A DNA stretch of 64,000 nucleotides from Rotaria macrura (GCA_900239685.1 OENT01000044.1:124001-188000); one strand, 5' to 3'; counted from the stretch's first letter, positions 13,401-26,500 are shown. Made by a program: numbers and translations. The notes: generated from the sequence alone by a model not told the origin.

Positions 13401-13891
13401 TCGATTTTATTTTAGTACCAGAAGAAATTGAATCTGCATCATCGATCAATGAACTTTACAAATTATCATTATTTGATTCAACAAATACTAATAGTATAAA
13501 TTTATCAAGTAACGTTTTTTTCTGAATGAAATCTTCTCTATATGTATCTATTATTTTAGATCATAACCAGTTTAGTCTTCCGTCAACAAAATCTGCAATC
13601 ATCCCATTTTCTTTAATCACAAATAGTGAAAACATGTCAACGAAAACTATTCTAACAAATCCATGTCCGATCATTCCAGAAGAATTGCAAGCAACAACAT
13701 CAATCAATGATGCATTGGATTCGAATTTAAATGCACTTGTTCGAAGTAATCAGCCGATTAATCCTTTTTCGCCGTATGGTTATTCAATAGCAGCTCAAGC
13801 GCAATCACCGAATGCAAATCATCATCCATTACCTATATTCACACCAAAACGTGGTTCGAATCCATTTGATGATGATCTTATACGTAGATAA
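10452..13891 (+). CDS. NUMB: Numb, PTB-domain endocytic adaptor and Notch-pathway regulator
   Basis: Nine exons: 10452-10500, 10660-10907, 10981-11055, 11119-11193, 11255-11395, 11445-11634, 11672 (or 11696)-11944, 13416-13508, 13560-13891. The product is 491 aa (483 with the later acceptor). Numb is an adaptor that binds receptor tails through its PTB domain and links them to AP2/EH-domain endocytosis; in flies and vertebrates it antagonises Notch. Residues from about 85 form the [15 protein letters not shown], then [29 protein letters not shown] and [12 protein letters not shown], all close to vertebrate Numb. Then come the NumbF region with [14 protein letters not shown], equivalent to the kinase and 14-3-3 sites of human Numb, and two C-terminal NPF motifs ([15 protein letters not shown]) for EH domains. 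An in-frame TAG lies upstream at 10434. The N-terminus MGAENS fits N-myristoylation; an internal Met37 (10719) begins the conserved basic segment [15 protein letters not shown]. Confidence 0.95.
11945..13415 (+). other. Long intron of Numb
   Basis: This 1.47-kb intron splits the Numb central region between QLTNIS and PEEIESASS. An open frame runs about 250 nt into it from the upstream exon (to 12192), but that extension is hydrophobic and AT-driven, and the GTAAGA donor at 11945 fits splicing. No further exon or mobile element was seen. Confidence 0.65.
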
Positions 13892-16549
13892 AATAAGATT
13901 TATCAGGTCTTTGTTGAGACTGCATTTTTCTTACAACGTCTTCTCGTTCTTCTTTTAATTCATTTTTATGATTATCTTCTATTTTTTTTGTTTGTTTTTC
14001 TAACATCGATTTTTTTGCTTGCTAACGCGTAAATGTTTTTTCATATGTCTATATACATATTTATATATATTTGTAATTTCAAATTGAAAAAAATACGAAT
14101 TCTAACAATGGTGGTAATAGAATAAATTTAATTATCCATCTTTCGTAGTCTCACTCCTGCTTAAATGATGGACGTCATCATAATCTATAAAAAAATTAAC
14201 ATGATATGCAATATTGAGTAAAGTAGTGTTCTAAAACTGAAAAGTATGCTTTTACTACAAAAAAAGTATATATATATATCTTCGAAAAAGAATCCTTACA
14301 ATCAAATTATTTTTTTTTCGAATAAACATGATGTCTGTTTTATAGACTGCAATATATAATCAAAAATTCTTGACTGGTTTCTTTCTCAAAGGTTGATTTT
14401 CGACGTAGCCACATTAAATTTTGATTTTTCAATTTAAAATTGTGTTCTACTAACGTAACCCTAGGGAGATTCAACTTCATATTCACAGAATCACATATAT
14501 ATATTAATCAGTTAAATGAGCACGCTGTCATTCCTCTATAATTCTAGCGTGACTATCTTGAGATAGACCATATTGGTAGACTGTTTCATTAGTTTCTGTA
14601 AAAATATCGTTTAATTGAACTTGAGCATCTAGAAGACGAAGATTTGAAAAATTAGATCATTCTGAACTTTTGTATAACTCAATACTATTTGTAAAAGGAC
14701 GAAAATTTCATTAGAAGAGCTATTTAACACATAAAGATATGATTATCTTCAAAAATGAAGGAGCAAACGTCTTCAAAACAATAACGAAATGACGTAGCGC
14801 CATTCAAAAACGATGTTTTTGATAAAAATCATCGGTTAAAACGACTGCTTCTTGTCTTTAATCATAAGAATGACAAAGTTCTTAGACAAGGTTGCACGTG
14901 TTCATGTGAGTTCATTCTTTAGTTTTAATTAATTGATGGAAAAAAAAAGGCATGAGTAGACATGTATTTCATAGAGAATGAACAAGTAAATAAAGAATCG
15001 CTCGAAGCTTACCATTCAAATACACCGCATTTTGATGAAGAAAAACTGGTAACGCAGATAGGCCAAGATCAATTCAAATACTACTTGAAAATCTAGCCTG
15101 GTTCATATAATTGCTTGGGAAGTAACTAAAGATGTGCCTATTCAGCTTAACGATAAGTGACTTAATAACCGTAGTAAAACTAAGTTCACATACTGTTTTA
15201 GATTACTCTTTAAAACAAAGTAACATGTGCTAGTTTATTGCAATTTGCTTGACTATCAAAAAAACTATATGGATAGTATCAGATAAGTTTGGTAGCGAAT
15301 ATCATACTGACTTGTTTTCATTATCACTGTATTTTTTCTGAAAAGCTGTAATTTTCAACTCGAAGCAGAAGTAGATATTCGTGAGAAGGATAACACGGAT
15401 AGTCGATAATTCCAACGAAGACTTGTTTAAACATTAGATATGTCCAACATGGTCCCGATTCCAACGGGACTGGGATCAAATTAATTTTTTTGACTGATAA
15501 CGGGATCAAATCTTTCAATTGTGCCGGAATTAGAATGGAAACCAAAAATTATTGGTCCCGCTCATGTCCACTAAACATACAAGTATCTTACATTCACTGA
15601 AACGATTTGATAATTTCTTTATTGGCGCTGAATTACTCGTTCAAAATTCAATACAACCAATTTGTAACTAAGTATGGTTGTTAGGAGCCCGTTGCATCAT
15701 GAAAAGGAATTCAAACTGATTTTTCAAGTTATTTTAAGATGATATTATCTATGAGATACTGAAACCATACTAACTTACTGAATAGCAGGAGACATGTCTT
15801 AACATCCAGTACTAGAAATATGAAAAAAAAACAGGATTTAACACTGCAATCTTTCTTCAGTTCTTAGTTTGACGCAATCAAATGCACATAATGATTTTCT
15901 AGCGTCACATAAATGTTAGATTCTCTTGCTCATACTTCTTCGTCTGAATGCCATTTATGAATAAATTCTAGTTTAGATTCCATCCGTTATTTCGAGAGAT
16001 TCATAATCGAAAAGATTCGTAATCATGAATTTAGTACAATAGAATCACACATACACATGAAGAAATTTTAAAAATCTACTTCACTGTGTAACCGACGGTA
16101 AATTCATGAGGGAATGAAAATTGCGAATCAATCGATCGATTGAAACAGATATGATTGTCAAGATATCGAATATTCAGTGGTGAATTGGATATGAAAATGT
16201 TATTTAATATAGATGCATTTTTCTGTGGTTAGTTTTAATCCATCTTTGTTGATTTATCATTATGGAATATAAACAAAATTTGATATTAATGACTGGTTCA
16301 ATAAATTATAACTTCTTCTAGGTATAAATTACAAAGATGAAGCTGTATGAGATATTAAAGAAAATTTTCTTCAATTGATTCTATGTTACTAGATACTTCG
16401 AAGCAAATACTCATTATCAAAAGCTGTTACTTATGTGAATTATCTATCCTCAAATTGCAAACGAGAAAATTATGCGTAATCTACAGAAAAATTCGATACC
16501 TTTTTTCTTCTAGCAAAGCAAATGAAGAAAAATAAGCCTATTTGGTACC

Positions 16550-16790
16550 CAGATCGGCGATGACGGACTTCTTATACGGTTGTTAACGACCGCAAACGAT
16601 CGTATTTTAGCGCTTTACATGGTCCAACATTACGGTCGTATATCGCCGTGTCATATACAGGTAAATACGATCTTATTCGGAGAAGTACGGTGGAAAATGG
16701 AAACCGATTACGGATTTTGTATACGAGGAGCATAAACGATCGTTTTTCTCTCCGTATACGGTCGTTTATTACCATGCTTGTTCCACCAAG
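16550..16790. repeat. CpG-dense patch with recurring ACGATCG / TACGGTCG words
   Basis: In a very AT-rich, CpG-poor background this 240-bp stretch is packed with CG dinucleotides. Related words recur in both orientations: AACGACCG, AAACGATCGT, TACGGTCGT, AAATACGATC, TCCGTATACGGTCGTTTA. Both strands are open across it (16572-16904 minus, 16648-16866 plus), which palindromic word structure would produce. It is probably a small degenerate mobile element; I cannot assign a family. Confidence 0.4.
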
Positions 16791-17506
16791 GTGTGTGCTA
16801 TTCACACACACCCATATATATATATACATATGCATTTTAAAGAATGGAGTACATTCAATATTATAAAATATTATCAATGACACTGATAAATTGTTTGACT
16901 CCAAAGATGTACTTGATTCTTTTAATTATTATTTTATTGAAAAGCAAGCTGTAGCTATGTATAATTTGCTTAAATCAATGTATTGTATTGAGGATATTCA
17001 CGAGATTTATAGTCCATAGATGAATAAAAAAAATGATGCATAATTAAAGATCAACTAAGAATTCATTTTGATTGCAACGCACTACACTTCTCAATTGTTT
17101 TCTTTTATAGGCTCAAACTTGTCTCATTTCATTCTATGACATTACTTACGTAGATGTATCTAACTAAACTATTTGTTTCTCTACAGTAAATGATCAACAT
17201 GAAAACATTTCTTGTTTTTTCGGTTCTACAAACTAGAGCGATGTCTTCGAACTTCTAATAACTGTGATTTATCAAAGAACATTGCCAAGCATTTACATCG
17301 AAATAGCATAAAATAAATATTGTATTATTTCAACTTTTGTTTAGTTTATTTTTCCTTCTCTTCTCTAAATTATAAATAAAGAAACATAAATCTTTACATA
17401 AACGTATGTGCGTGACGACAATGAAAGAACAAATAGTTTGACATACAATAACTGGTCCGCACAAGGCAAAAGAAAAAAGAAGAAATGATTAGGCCCAAGA
17501 CAATAA

Positions 17507-17548
<42 letters not shown>

Positions 17549-17558
17549 TTATATATAT
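17507..17558. repeat. Compound (AC)n(AT)n microsatellite
   Basis: About 13 AC units followed directly by about 8 AT units and a TTTATATATAT extension, downstream of GTF2A1. Confidence 0.95.
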
Positions 17559-17710
17559 TGGTTCTTGTTTTGAAGACGTATATTAGCAAATTTGAGAGAG
17601 ATATGGACAACAAAAAAAAATAAGAAAAAAGAAAAAGTTACATCCCACAGAAAGTTCTTTTTATTTTATTCAACCCATGTGTTTGCGTTCTGTTTCTTTG
17701 TTACATAGCA

Positions 17711-19636
17711 TTACCAATCGGCTTCACCTGTGGCTTTACTAAATACATAATCACGTCCCTCAATATTCATGACACCACTTTTTAATGTAAATCGCCATTT
17801 ATTTTTCGTACGTGATATCTAAAGATACAAGATCCGCTAGTCATGATGAGAAGAGTTGCTACTATTTAGTCGATTATTTTTTCGTACCTTATCGTATTGA
17901 CATACGACAACATTATCTGTATCAAATAATGCTGGCGGATCTTCATCACTAATATCATCATCTGAACAAAGTGGATTGGGATCTTCTTTTCCTTCTTCGT
18001 TACCATCTTCATCATCATCGTCATCTAAATCGTCTCCAACTTCATTCTAAAGAAGCAAATCATATCGTTATCATCTCTTTTGGGTGGTTCACGATGAAAC
18101 TAAATCATGTGTTAGTATTATTATATAACGCTTCTTTTCCTTCAATTATTGGTATCGAATTCTTTTGATAGATAACAAGCTTTGTATTACACGAGTATTA
18201 GATCAGCGTCCATATAACTCGATTGAATTCACAGAACTAGTTGTCGATAGTTCCTAGTGCTCAATTCACCGACATAGTACTCCGAGTAAGAATCCACGGC
18301 AAATTTGATGGCTTTTTTTCAACCTGATTTGCACTCTATAGGACTTTTATGACATGAACGCTAGTTCTAAGAGCAACACAAAAGATATTCTTAGCATCGA
18401 ATATTAAGTATCATGAGCAGTATCATGTGTCTCCGATTTGACTATTTGATTTCAATTAAAAAATATTTACGTATAAATGTGAAAGTTTAGCTTCGAGCAC
18501 TTCTAGAAGCAACACTTCGTATAGAAAGCCATGAGATTTAACATGAGATTCGAGTCAATAGTTCGATCGTGTCAGATTTCCATTGAAAGTAAATTATTAA
18601 TTAGAAAGAAATTATGTTTTATATATTTTTTATCATGTTGTCTATAGAAAGAAAATGTGAAATGATGCAATTTCGTGCAACTTATTGATTTTCTGTGAAA
18701 ATGATGTTTCGTCTACTTAAAAATTTCTTACTCCTTCTATTTCACTATCATCGTCGTCGTCTTCATCATCGCCAGTCTATAGAAATCAAGAGAAGCAAAA
18801 GATAATAAATCATGTATAGAAACAACAATAATAAATAGAGCAATTTACAGGTGGCCCAGTGCCATCAAGTTGTAACAAAATTTCAATAACATTTGAATTC
18901 TTCTTTCGCCGAATGTTTTTCTTCGTGCTACGATTGGAAACAATTTCATCGTTTGCGCCATCTAATTGAGTAGATGTTTTCATCGTATTGTTTCCGATAG
19001 TTGTTTGATTCTATATGAAAAACCAAACGATGACTTACGAGCAAAAAAAAGCGATTCTGATTTTTGTTACAGATGGCCTATTTGAAAAACCATGTCGAAA
19101 GAACGGTGTTCCACCTGGATTCGTCGCTGATAAAATCGTTGGATTAGGATTAGCTGACGTTGCATAGGATGCATTAAAATTGGATATAGCATTCGTTGTT
19201 GCAGCATGGAAACGATTTTGTCTCATTCCTGTTGATTGTTTATTAGCTAATGATGAAGCATTATTTGTTTCACCGGGATTTGGGTGACGAAATTCTCGAT
19301 TTAGTGCATGATCAGAGTCCGATTTTGGTACAGGTTCCAATGCTCTTGAATTTTCCAACTTGGCTAACCATAACTATGATAAAAATAAATAAAAAATTTT
19401 CAATTAGATTTCATATCTGCGAAATCTTTTATTTATTTTGTTATTTGTTTTTATACAGTTCGAAGTTCTTGTAATGTATGATCATCATAACCTTCTTCCG
19501 ACAGGGCTTCACGTACTGCTGAACAGACATCACTAATAACATCTTGATAAATTTTTTTCTAAATACAGTTTATTTTTGTGATAGATAAAATAAAAGTATT
19601 CAAATTTATAAGGCTTACAACATCACTGGCAGCCAT
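17711..19636 (-). CDS. GTF2A1: Transcription initiation factor IIA subunit 1 (TFIIA alpha/beta precursor)
   Basis: Seven exons: 19619-19636, 19457-19558, 19071-19373, 18849-19010, 18732-18776, 17888-18046, 17711-17818. They give 298 aa. TFIIA stabilises TBP on the TATA box. Residues 6-55 form the N-terminal helical-bundle region (IYQDVISDVCSAV, LQELRTMWLAKLEN-like; human has LMELKTLWENKL). The variable middle is Asn/Ser/Thr-rich. From about residue 170 it resumes family sequence: a basic KKNIRRKK stretch, then QLDG at 188-191, two acidic blocks, LFDTDNVVVCQYDK, and the C-terminal barrel ending in GVMNIEGRDYVFSKATGEADW-like sequence, near identical to the human end. QLDG matches the taspase-1 site QVD/G of human TFIIA, so the product is probably cut into alpha and beta chains. 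A first coding exon of only 18 nt is notable. The gene is divergent from importin-9. Confidence 0.95.
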
Positions 19637-20507
19637 ATTTCATTCGTTTGAATTTATATAGATATTTAATAAATATTTCTCATTAAACTATTATCGAAAT
19701 GTTTTGGTTAGACTCGTCTGAAAGAAATTTCAAATGAGTCTGACGAATATCTCTCCAGCAAAAATGTTCCTTTTATACTCGTGCTACCCCCTAATATAGA
19801 CATGGATGTTTACGGCTAAAATGTATTGCTAAAACATAGCGCCACATGCCATGAAATAATTACGTTACAATTAACGCCATAGATAAATGCGAATATTATT
19901 ATGAAGAATTTCATTGGTGGAAGACGAAAGAAATTTCTTCATTCATTCTACGAATAATATCGTTTTTATAGTAATAATTAGGTAATTTAAGATTTTTCGG
20001 ATTAGATAATAAAAATATAATTTAGATTACTTCTGAGAAAATTTGTTTTAATTCGTATTATTTTTTTGTGGCTCCTATTTTCACCGCTTCGGAACGAAGA
20101 ATTGATTCGTTGGAGATGGCTATTCTCTTACAGGATTTACTTACTATTTTCGATGATAGATTACTGTCATGCAAAAAACTATTTTTTGTTCGATTCTCTT
20201 TTGACGTGAAAGTTTTCAATCTTTCACAAAAGAATAACTTGATGGCTTTGGAAAAAATTGTACATGGATGAATTTTGAAAGTATGAATACGTATGAGAAC
20301 GAAATTGATTTCTTCGTGGAAAAGTTTTAGATAAAGAAGATGTATCGTATCTATTTCATAGATGATTGATAATGTATATTACTGCAGAAATATGTTTTCC
20401 TTACTATTTATAGATATAAACACACATATACATTTATATATATATATATATAAATAAGCATAAATAAACTTTTTTGTCGACTCTTTATTGTTTTGTTTTT
20501 ACACAAA
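19637..20507. promoter_or_regulatory. Shared 5' region of divergent GTF2A1 and IPO9
   Basis: These 871 bp lie between two start codons pointing away from each other, so both promoters must be here. Neither a clear TATA box nor an initiator could be assigned in this AT-rich sequence. A (TA)n tract lies at 20435-20453, about 55 bp before the IPO9 start. The open frame 20068-20271 has no recognisable coding character. Confidence 0.5.
20435..20453. repeat. (TA)n microsatellite upstream of IPO9
   Basis: About nine TA units ending roughly 55 bp before the importin-9 start codon. Confidence 0.85.
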
Positions 20508-23500
20508 ATGGAATCATCAAATGATCTTCGTTCAATGATTGAGCAAACATTAACAATGATTATAACGCCAGATCAACAGTTAATTGAAAAAGGTCAAACT
20601 CAACTGCAAGCTTTAGAGTTACTCGATACGTATGCACTTGCACTAACTGAAATTTCTATCGATGCTTCACGTGATATTAGTATACGACAATTAGCTGGTG
20701 TTTTACTACGAAAATATGTTAGCAAACATTGGACGAAGGATATTGAAAATTTCATTGAACCTGAAGTACCTGAACAAGTATGAAGATGCACTGTATGTGT
20801 TATTGAGAAGAAAGCGAGATTTGTTCTATGTTTCTCTTTTTACCACTCTGCTTCGAATTCAAAAACGTTCGCAGCGGTAATACAATACAATTATGAAACA
20901 AATAATCGAAAATCGATGATGTTGTTTACTTAAATAGTGAATATTGAGTAGGCTTCAGCTTTTACGTAGAAACAATTTATCGAAAGTGAATCCGGATTCA
21001 AACTTGATAGATTTACCGTTTACCGGTTTTTGGTCGATGAATAGCATTCGATATTTGTTTATGGGAATCACATTAAAACGAATTATTTCCTTAGATGTTC
21101 AATTCTTTAGAAATACACAGATATTCGCTTCGATAAGCTCAAAATGTGACTCACTGTTTGTTGAAAACTAATTCGAATTCAAATATGAATGTGATTGGCT
21201 TATACGAATAAATGAGAGCATTTTTATAATTCATAGCGTATTATTTGACGTTTTTGTGCAGAATATGAATCTTTTAAGGAACTAACTATGCAGTTCAAAT
21301 CAGATGAATATCGAATCGAAATATTGTTTACCGTCACTTAATCAGCAAGTGTATGCGTACATATATAAATGCTTACTGGGAAGATTTTCATAAATAAGTT
21401 GGGGGCATATGTGTTAGCATTGATGAGTTGGAAGGGAGAAAATCTAGGTGACAACAAGAATATGAAAACAAAAATATTCTATGCATGAGATAGTGTCGAG
21501 GACAAAATGAAAAAATGTTCATGCAAGAGACAAGAATAGTAAATAGCGAGTACTGAACGTGAATTATTACTAAATGAATTGTTGGTCGATTTGTATCTAG
21601 AGTAGACTCGATCGTTGTTTGAAAATTCTAGAGCCCGATGAGATCTCTACCCTTTACATGTGCATACAATAATTTAATCCAGATTATGAGTAAATAACAT
21701 CAGTTAAAGTCATATTAAATTGTGAGCATTTCAAAAGTATGTATCATTCAAAGCTTGCATCACATAGAATCACAGATGTTTGGGGTTAATTTCGAGTGTA
21801 TGCGGAAGATCTACAAGTTGAAATGTTAACATTTTTTTTCAGTGTCATTGTTGGAAGGCGGTCGTCGAATTGCGTAAGAAATGATGAGTTTTTCAAATGA
21901 AAGAGCAAAGCGAAATTCCAACAGGACACCATCTAACTGCAAAATAAATCGTACCGTTGTTAACTTTGAAATGTTTTCCTTCAAAAGTATTGTCTTTCTA
22001 GTGAAATTTAGTAGAAGATTCTGAATTATTTGATGAAAAAAATAAATAAATAGTTGTAAAATTATGAATTGTGCGCATCGGAAATATTAGAGATTGATAT
22101 TATCATTGAATTAGTCATGTTTGCTGTTGAATTCTATTGACAGAAATCTTAAGTGAAAGAAAGTATTTTTAGTTCACAATTAAATGTTAAGAATATAAAA
22201 AGTAATCGTTGACAGACTCTGAATTGAATTAATTAAAAATTTTTGAGAATACTCTTTTGCAGTGAATATTCTCCAGTATAGTGCGATCAGTAGGATTAAA
22301 GTCGAATGAAGGAAGATTAAAAATCCATAGAAAGTGAGTGCATTAATGTTGAAAATCATGCCGTTTACTTTTTATGCTCTTTCTTTTTTCATGCGTGATC
22401 AATGCCATTGACAGCATTTATCTCTAGTTCGTTAGCTCTCTACTAACTGAATAAAATCTTAACGAGTAAAATGTTCTTGTTGAAATAGTATCATATCGTA
22501 AAACATCGAGAAAATACTCTAAACGGAAATTATTTTTAAATTCTAATACACGATGATATTTCAGGTAAAAAGTCAGATACGTCATATTCTTCCCCGTGGT
22601 TTAAATGAACCAAATCATCGACTTCGTGTTGGTCTCGCTTGTGTTATATCAGGTGTAGCCGAATGGGATTGTCCTGAGACATGGCCCGAATTATTACCAT
22701 TTTTAATTGAATCATTAAAATCAACAAATAAATCCTTAATTCATGGTTCTATACGAGTCTTAACTGAAATTGTTCGAGATCTTGATGAACGTCAATTACC
22801 CTATGTACTTCCATTAATCTTACCTGAAATGTATCGTTTAATGGTATCAAATGAATTTAATTTACGCATTCGTACACGTGCTATTGGAGTATTTACATTA
22901 CTTGTTTCACTCGTACATGATATCAATGAACATGATAGAATATTATCTGTTGGCTATCTAATACCATATTTATCACATTATTGCGAAGCATTCAAACGTT
23001 TTCTTATTGCACCTGACTCATCACTAATGACCGATACAGGCTGTCGAATAGAAACCATACGTGCCTTAACATTATTATTTAAGAGTTTTCCAAAATTAAT
23101 GCAACAACATGCAGCAGATTTATTACAATCAGTATGGACATGTTTGACATCTAATACAGAAAATTATGTTGCGACTGTTGTTTATAAACATGGAGAAATG
23201 GATGCATCCGTTGATTCCGATGGTAGAAATTTCAGCATAAGATTTCAGTCTTAATTTATTTAAGTTTTGTTTAAAATAGGTGAAACATTGAGTTTTGAAT
23301 GTTTGATATATAGTTTATTTGAATTCGTTCAAGTATTAATGGATTTGTCAACGTATAAAAATTCTGTTAAATCATCTATGGAAGAATTATGTTATTATTT
23401 AATATTATGTATGCAGATAACAGAAGAAGAGGTAAAAAGTTTCTTAATTTTGTTCCTAATTACTAAGATGATTAGGATAATTTATTTTTTATATTCTTTT

Positions 23501-26500
23501 TTGAATTTTAGTATGATTCTTGGTCGAAAAATGTATCACGATATGTTGAAGATGAAAGTGATGACTCATTTTCACATTCTGTTCGTTTATCAGCCTTGGA
23601 ATTACTTTTGGTAAGAACTAATTTTCTTGTTGTAGTCTTGAATTATTTAATGCTGGTTTTTACTAGTCGATAACTGGTGAATTTAAAAAGGAAGCAGGAA
23701 TTGGTCTATGGAAAGCTGTTCAGTAAGTGGGAATCATAAATATTTTCAAGTAAATGACTGAGTTGAATTAGTTAATCGATGCAAAGTTATGTAATGTAAC
23801 GTTTACGGCTAGTTCGAATTTAAATGTAGGAACACATGTTCGAAAGTTGAATAAATGGCAAAAGAGATCGTCCTATCGTCGATGACTAATGATAAGTAGA
23901 ACTAAGTAAACTCGCCTGGTTCCCAACAGTTACTTTGAAACTTGATAGATTATAGTACATACGACTTACGATTGCCATAATGGGAGAGCGAAAATTGATC
24001 GAACGAAAATTGATCGTCGTAAATTGGTCGATACGAAAATTAATCGAAACGAAAATTGGTCGAGAAANTTTCTCGACCAATTTTCGTTTCGATTAATTTT
24101 CGTATCGACCAATTTACGACGATCAATTTTCGTTCGATCAATTTTCGTAGACCCTGCCATAATATGCAATAGATAAGATACTCGCATGCAATGCAATGCA
24201 TTGGAAGCGAACATAAAATCAAAAGGAATTATACGGTTCATGAATACGGCATTAGTTCAAAGTGACGGGAACTGATCGACATTGAATTTCTATTGATAAT
24301 ATGGATATAGTATCGACAATTATCAAAGAAAAAGTTCAGCGTAACAATAGTATCAACGCTGAGATGCGCTTCCTTGAAAATACAATTTATATTGACATTC
24401 TAGCTTCTCTAAATGAGAATCGATTAATTTCTTAGAATCATAGCTCAACATGGTCTGTTTATTATCAAATTATGGAACACTTGTATTTGAGTTTAGGCAT
24501 TTCTCAAACATGCAAAAGAATCATGAGCATACTGTGGCAAGGGGGTGGGGTATGAGTGCTGCGCCCCCATTCTACTTTTGAAGTTTGCTTCTAAACATAG
24601 GACACTATAACCTATATCGATAATACATCCCGACGCTCCTCCTCCACCACACCCCGCGCTTTGAGAACCAAGTTACACCTTTAATAAAGATTTTTAGTAA
24701 CGGTTGAGTTGTTTGAAACTTCTTCATTTTTATCATGTATAATATACAGAAATGGTTGATATAATTTAGCTTGTAGCACACGTTTTAGGTCACGACAAGA
24801 CTCGTGCTTTTCATATCTCAAAACTGATATTTCATAAAGACAATACTGCCTAATTTGATTTCTGAAAGTCTTTTCTATCAATTTTTGAATATGTCAACTC
24901 CTCAATAGTTACTTGTAACATCGAGTTATCTAGATGATACAATATAAACTTTGTCAACTTTGGCTAACGTGCTAATCTTTAACATTTCGTTATTACAAAT
25001 AATCACATGAAAATATATATGTCTGTGCTATGGTGGTAATAAATAATACTAAAAACTATCTACGTACATATTTCCTAGCTGAAACATGTTAATTACATAC
25101 AGAAACCATGTTGCCATTATTCAAAATTAGTATTGATTGCCAGTTTCACATCATAACGAGAGAGAAAAACATCGTAGATCGTCTGACCTTTTCAAGATGT
25201 TATGATGGATATCAACTATGGATACAATAGTTTCTATAGTTGACATAAGGATCTTAAACTCATCAACATTGTCTTATAATACTCGGAAATTTACTAAATA
25301 AAAACGAAAGTATGCAGAATGCTTACTCGAGTTTGGAATCCAAATTACCTATCATGTGGAAGATTAATAAACGAGATGAAATTTGACATTACAACAATTT
25401 TGAATAGAAGCAATTGAATTTAAAAATTAGAAACATCTTCGAATGACTCGTATTAAAACGTTGGAGTACGAAATTTTTATCCAACAAACATCTAAGACTC
25501 TCAACTCTTGTCTAAAGACAATAGCAATAGTAAATTTTTGAGTAGAAACTTCGATGGTCACATCGTTACACGTTTCTCATTGAAATCATTTAATTTGTTT
25601 TCTACTTATTGTATTTGATGCTCATTGGAATCTTTATAATAAATAGAATCAAGAGTGTACTCCAATAAGAAAATCAGTTTTCGATTCTCACTTTGAATAA
25701 CATATGCTTTATTTTTCATCTAGTCGTCATTTGTCTCATGCTGAAGCATTAAAAGTTCATAATTCATCTCGATGGTAAAATCATGATGGGAATCTACCAT
25801 TAATAAGTCTTTAAGCTTGTTTTTTTTTTTAAATCTAGGTGGAAATTACATGAAGCTTGTCTGTTAGCTATGGGTCGATGTAAACAATTATTAAATGATA
25901 TGTTAGTTACGGGCTATGTTAAAATTGATCTTGATGCTTTTATTCGGCAAGTGCCATTAGCTGATTTATCTCAATTTGGTAAAAACTAGATAGAAGTTTA
26001 AAAAATTAAATGCTCAGCAATTAATATATCTTTTTCTTTTCATTTAGATTATCCATATCTTGTATGTCAAGCTGCATTATTTGCTGGACGTTTTTCACGT
26101 TTATTGACCGTGGAAGTAAATCGAATGTAAGCTAAACATGGATGAGCATTACTCGAATTCTTAATGTTGTTTGTATATTGTTGAAAAGATTCTTAGATGG
26201 AATATGTCAATTATTAGAACAGGCTCAACATCCTATTATTAATTTATCATCATTAAGAGCATTTTATTAGTAAGTTAAAGAGCACAGAGGAATTGAAAGT
26301 AAAAAGCAAAATTTCTTCTTTAGCTATTGTGAAGAAGTCGGTGTTGATCAAACAAACGATGTTATTCATTATCTTCCGCGTATATTCGAAGGTATACTTT
26401 CTACAATGAGTCGTATACCACAATCAGGATATATATGGCCATTAGAATCATTAGCCATATTAATAAGTGTCGACGAAAATTTTGTATCGACGATTGAAAA

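Larger units (their letters stand above)
13892..17710. other. Intergenic spacer between convergent Numb and GTF2A1
   Basis: A 3.8-kb spacer between two 3' ends. AATAAA at about 14121 is a plausible poly(A) signal for Numb, and TTTATT copies near 17662-17676 (AATAAA on the minus strand) serve GTF2A1. It contains a degenerate GGTCCCG / CGGGATCAAA patch at about 15445-15570, a CpG-dense patch at about 16550-16790 and a CA/TA microsatellite at 17507-17558. No gene was recognised. Confidence 0.6.
23723..25723 (+). other. Long intron 5 of IPO9, host of a MITE
   Basis: A 2.0-kb intron that splits the codons of AVQ and RHLSHAEAL. It contains the 173-bp palindromic element at 23982-24154 and a G/C-rich patch at about 24535-24665. 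The rest is AT-rich with nothing recognisable. Confidence 0.7.

Noticed and set aside
16572-16904. Overlapping open frames on both strands
   Set aside because: They arise from the palindromic CpG-rich words; neither has a domain or splice context.
19036-19070. Strong GTAAGT donor in GTF2A1 near 19036
   Set aside because: Using it breaks the frame into the next exon, while the weaker GTAACA donor at 19070 keeps both frame and family alignment.
23886-24241. Minus-strand open frames rich in NFRSINFRS-like repeats
   Set aside because: They are translations of the tandem units in the 173-bp MITE, not genes.
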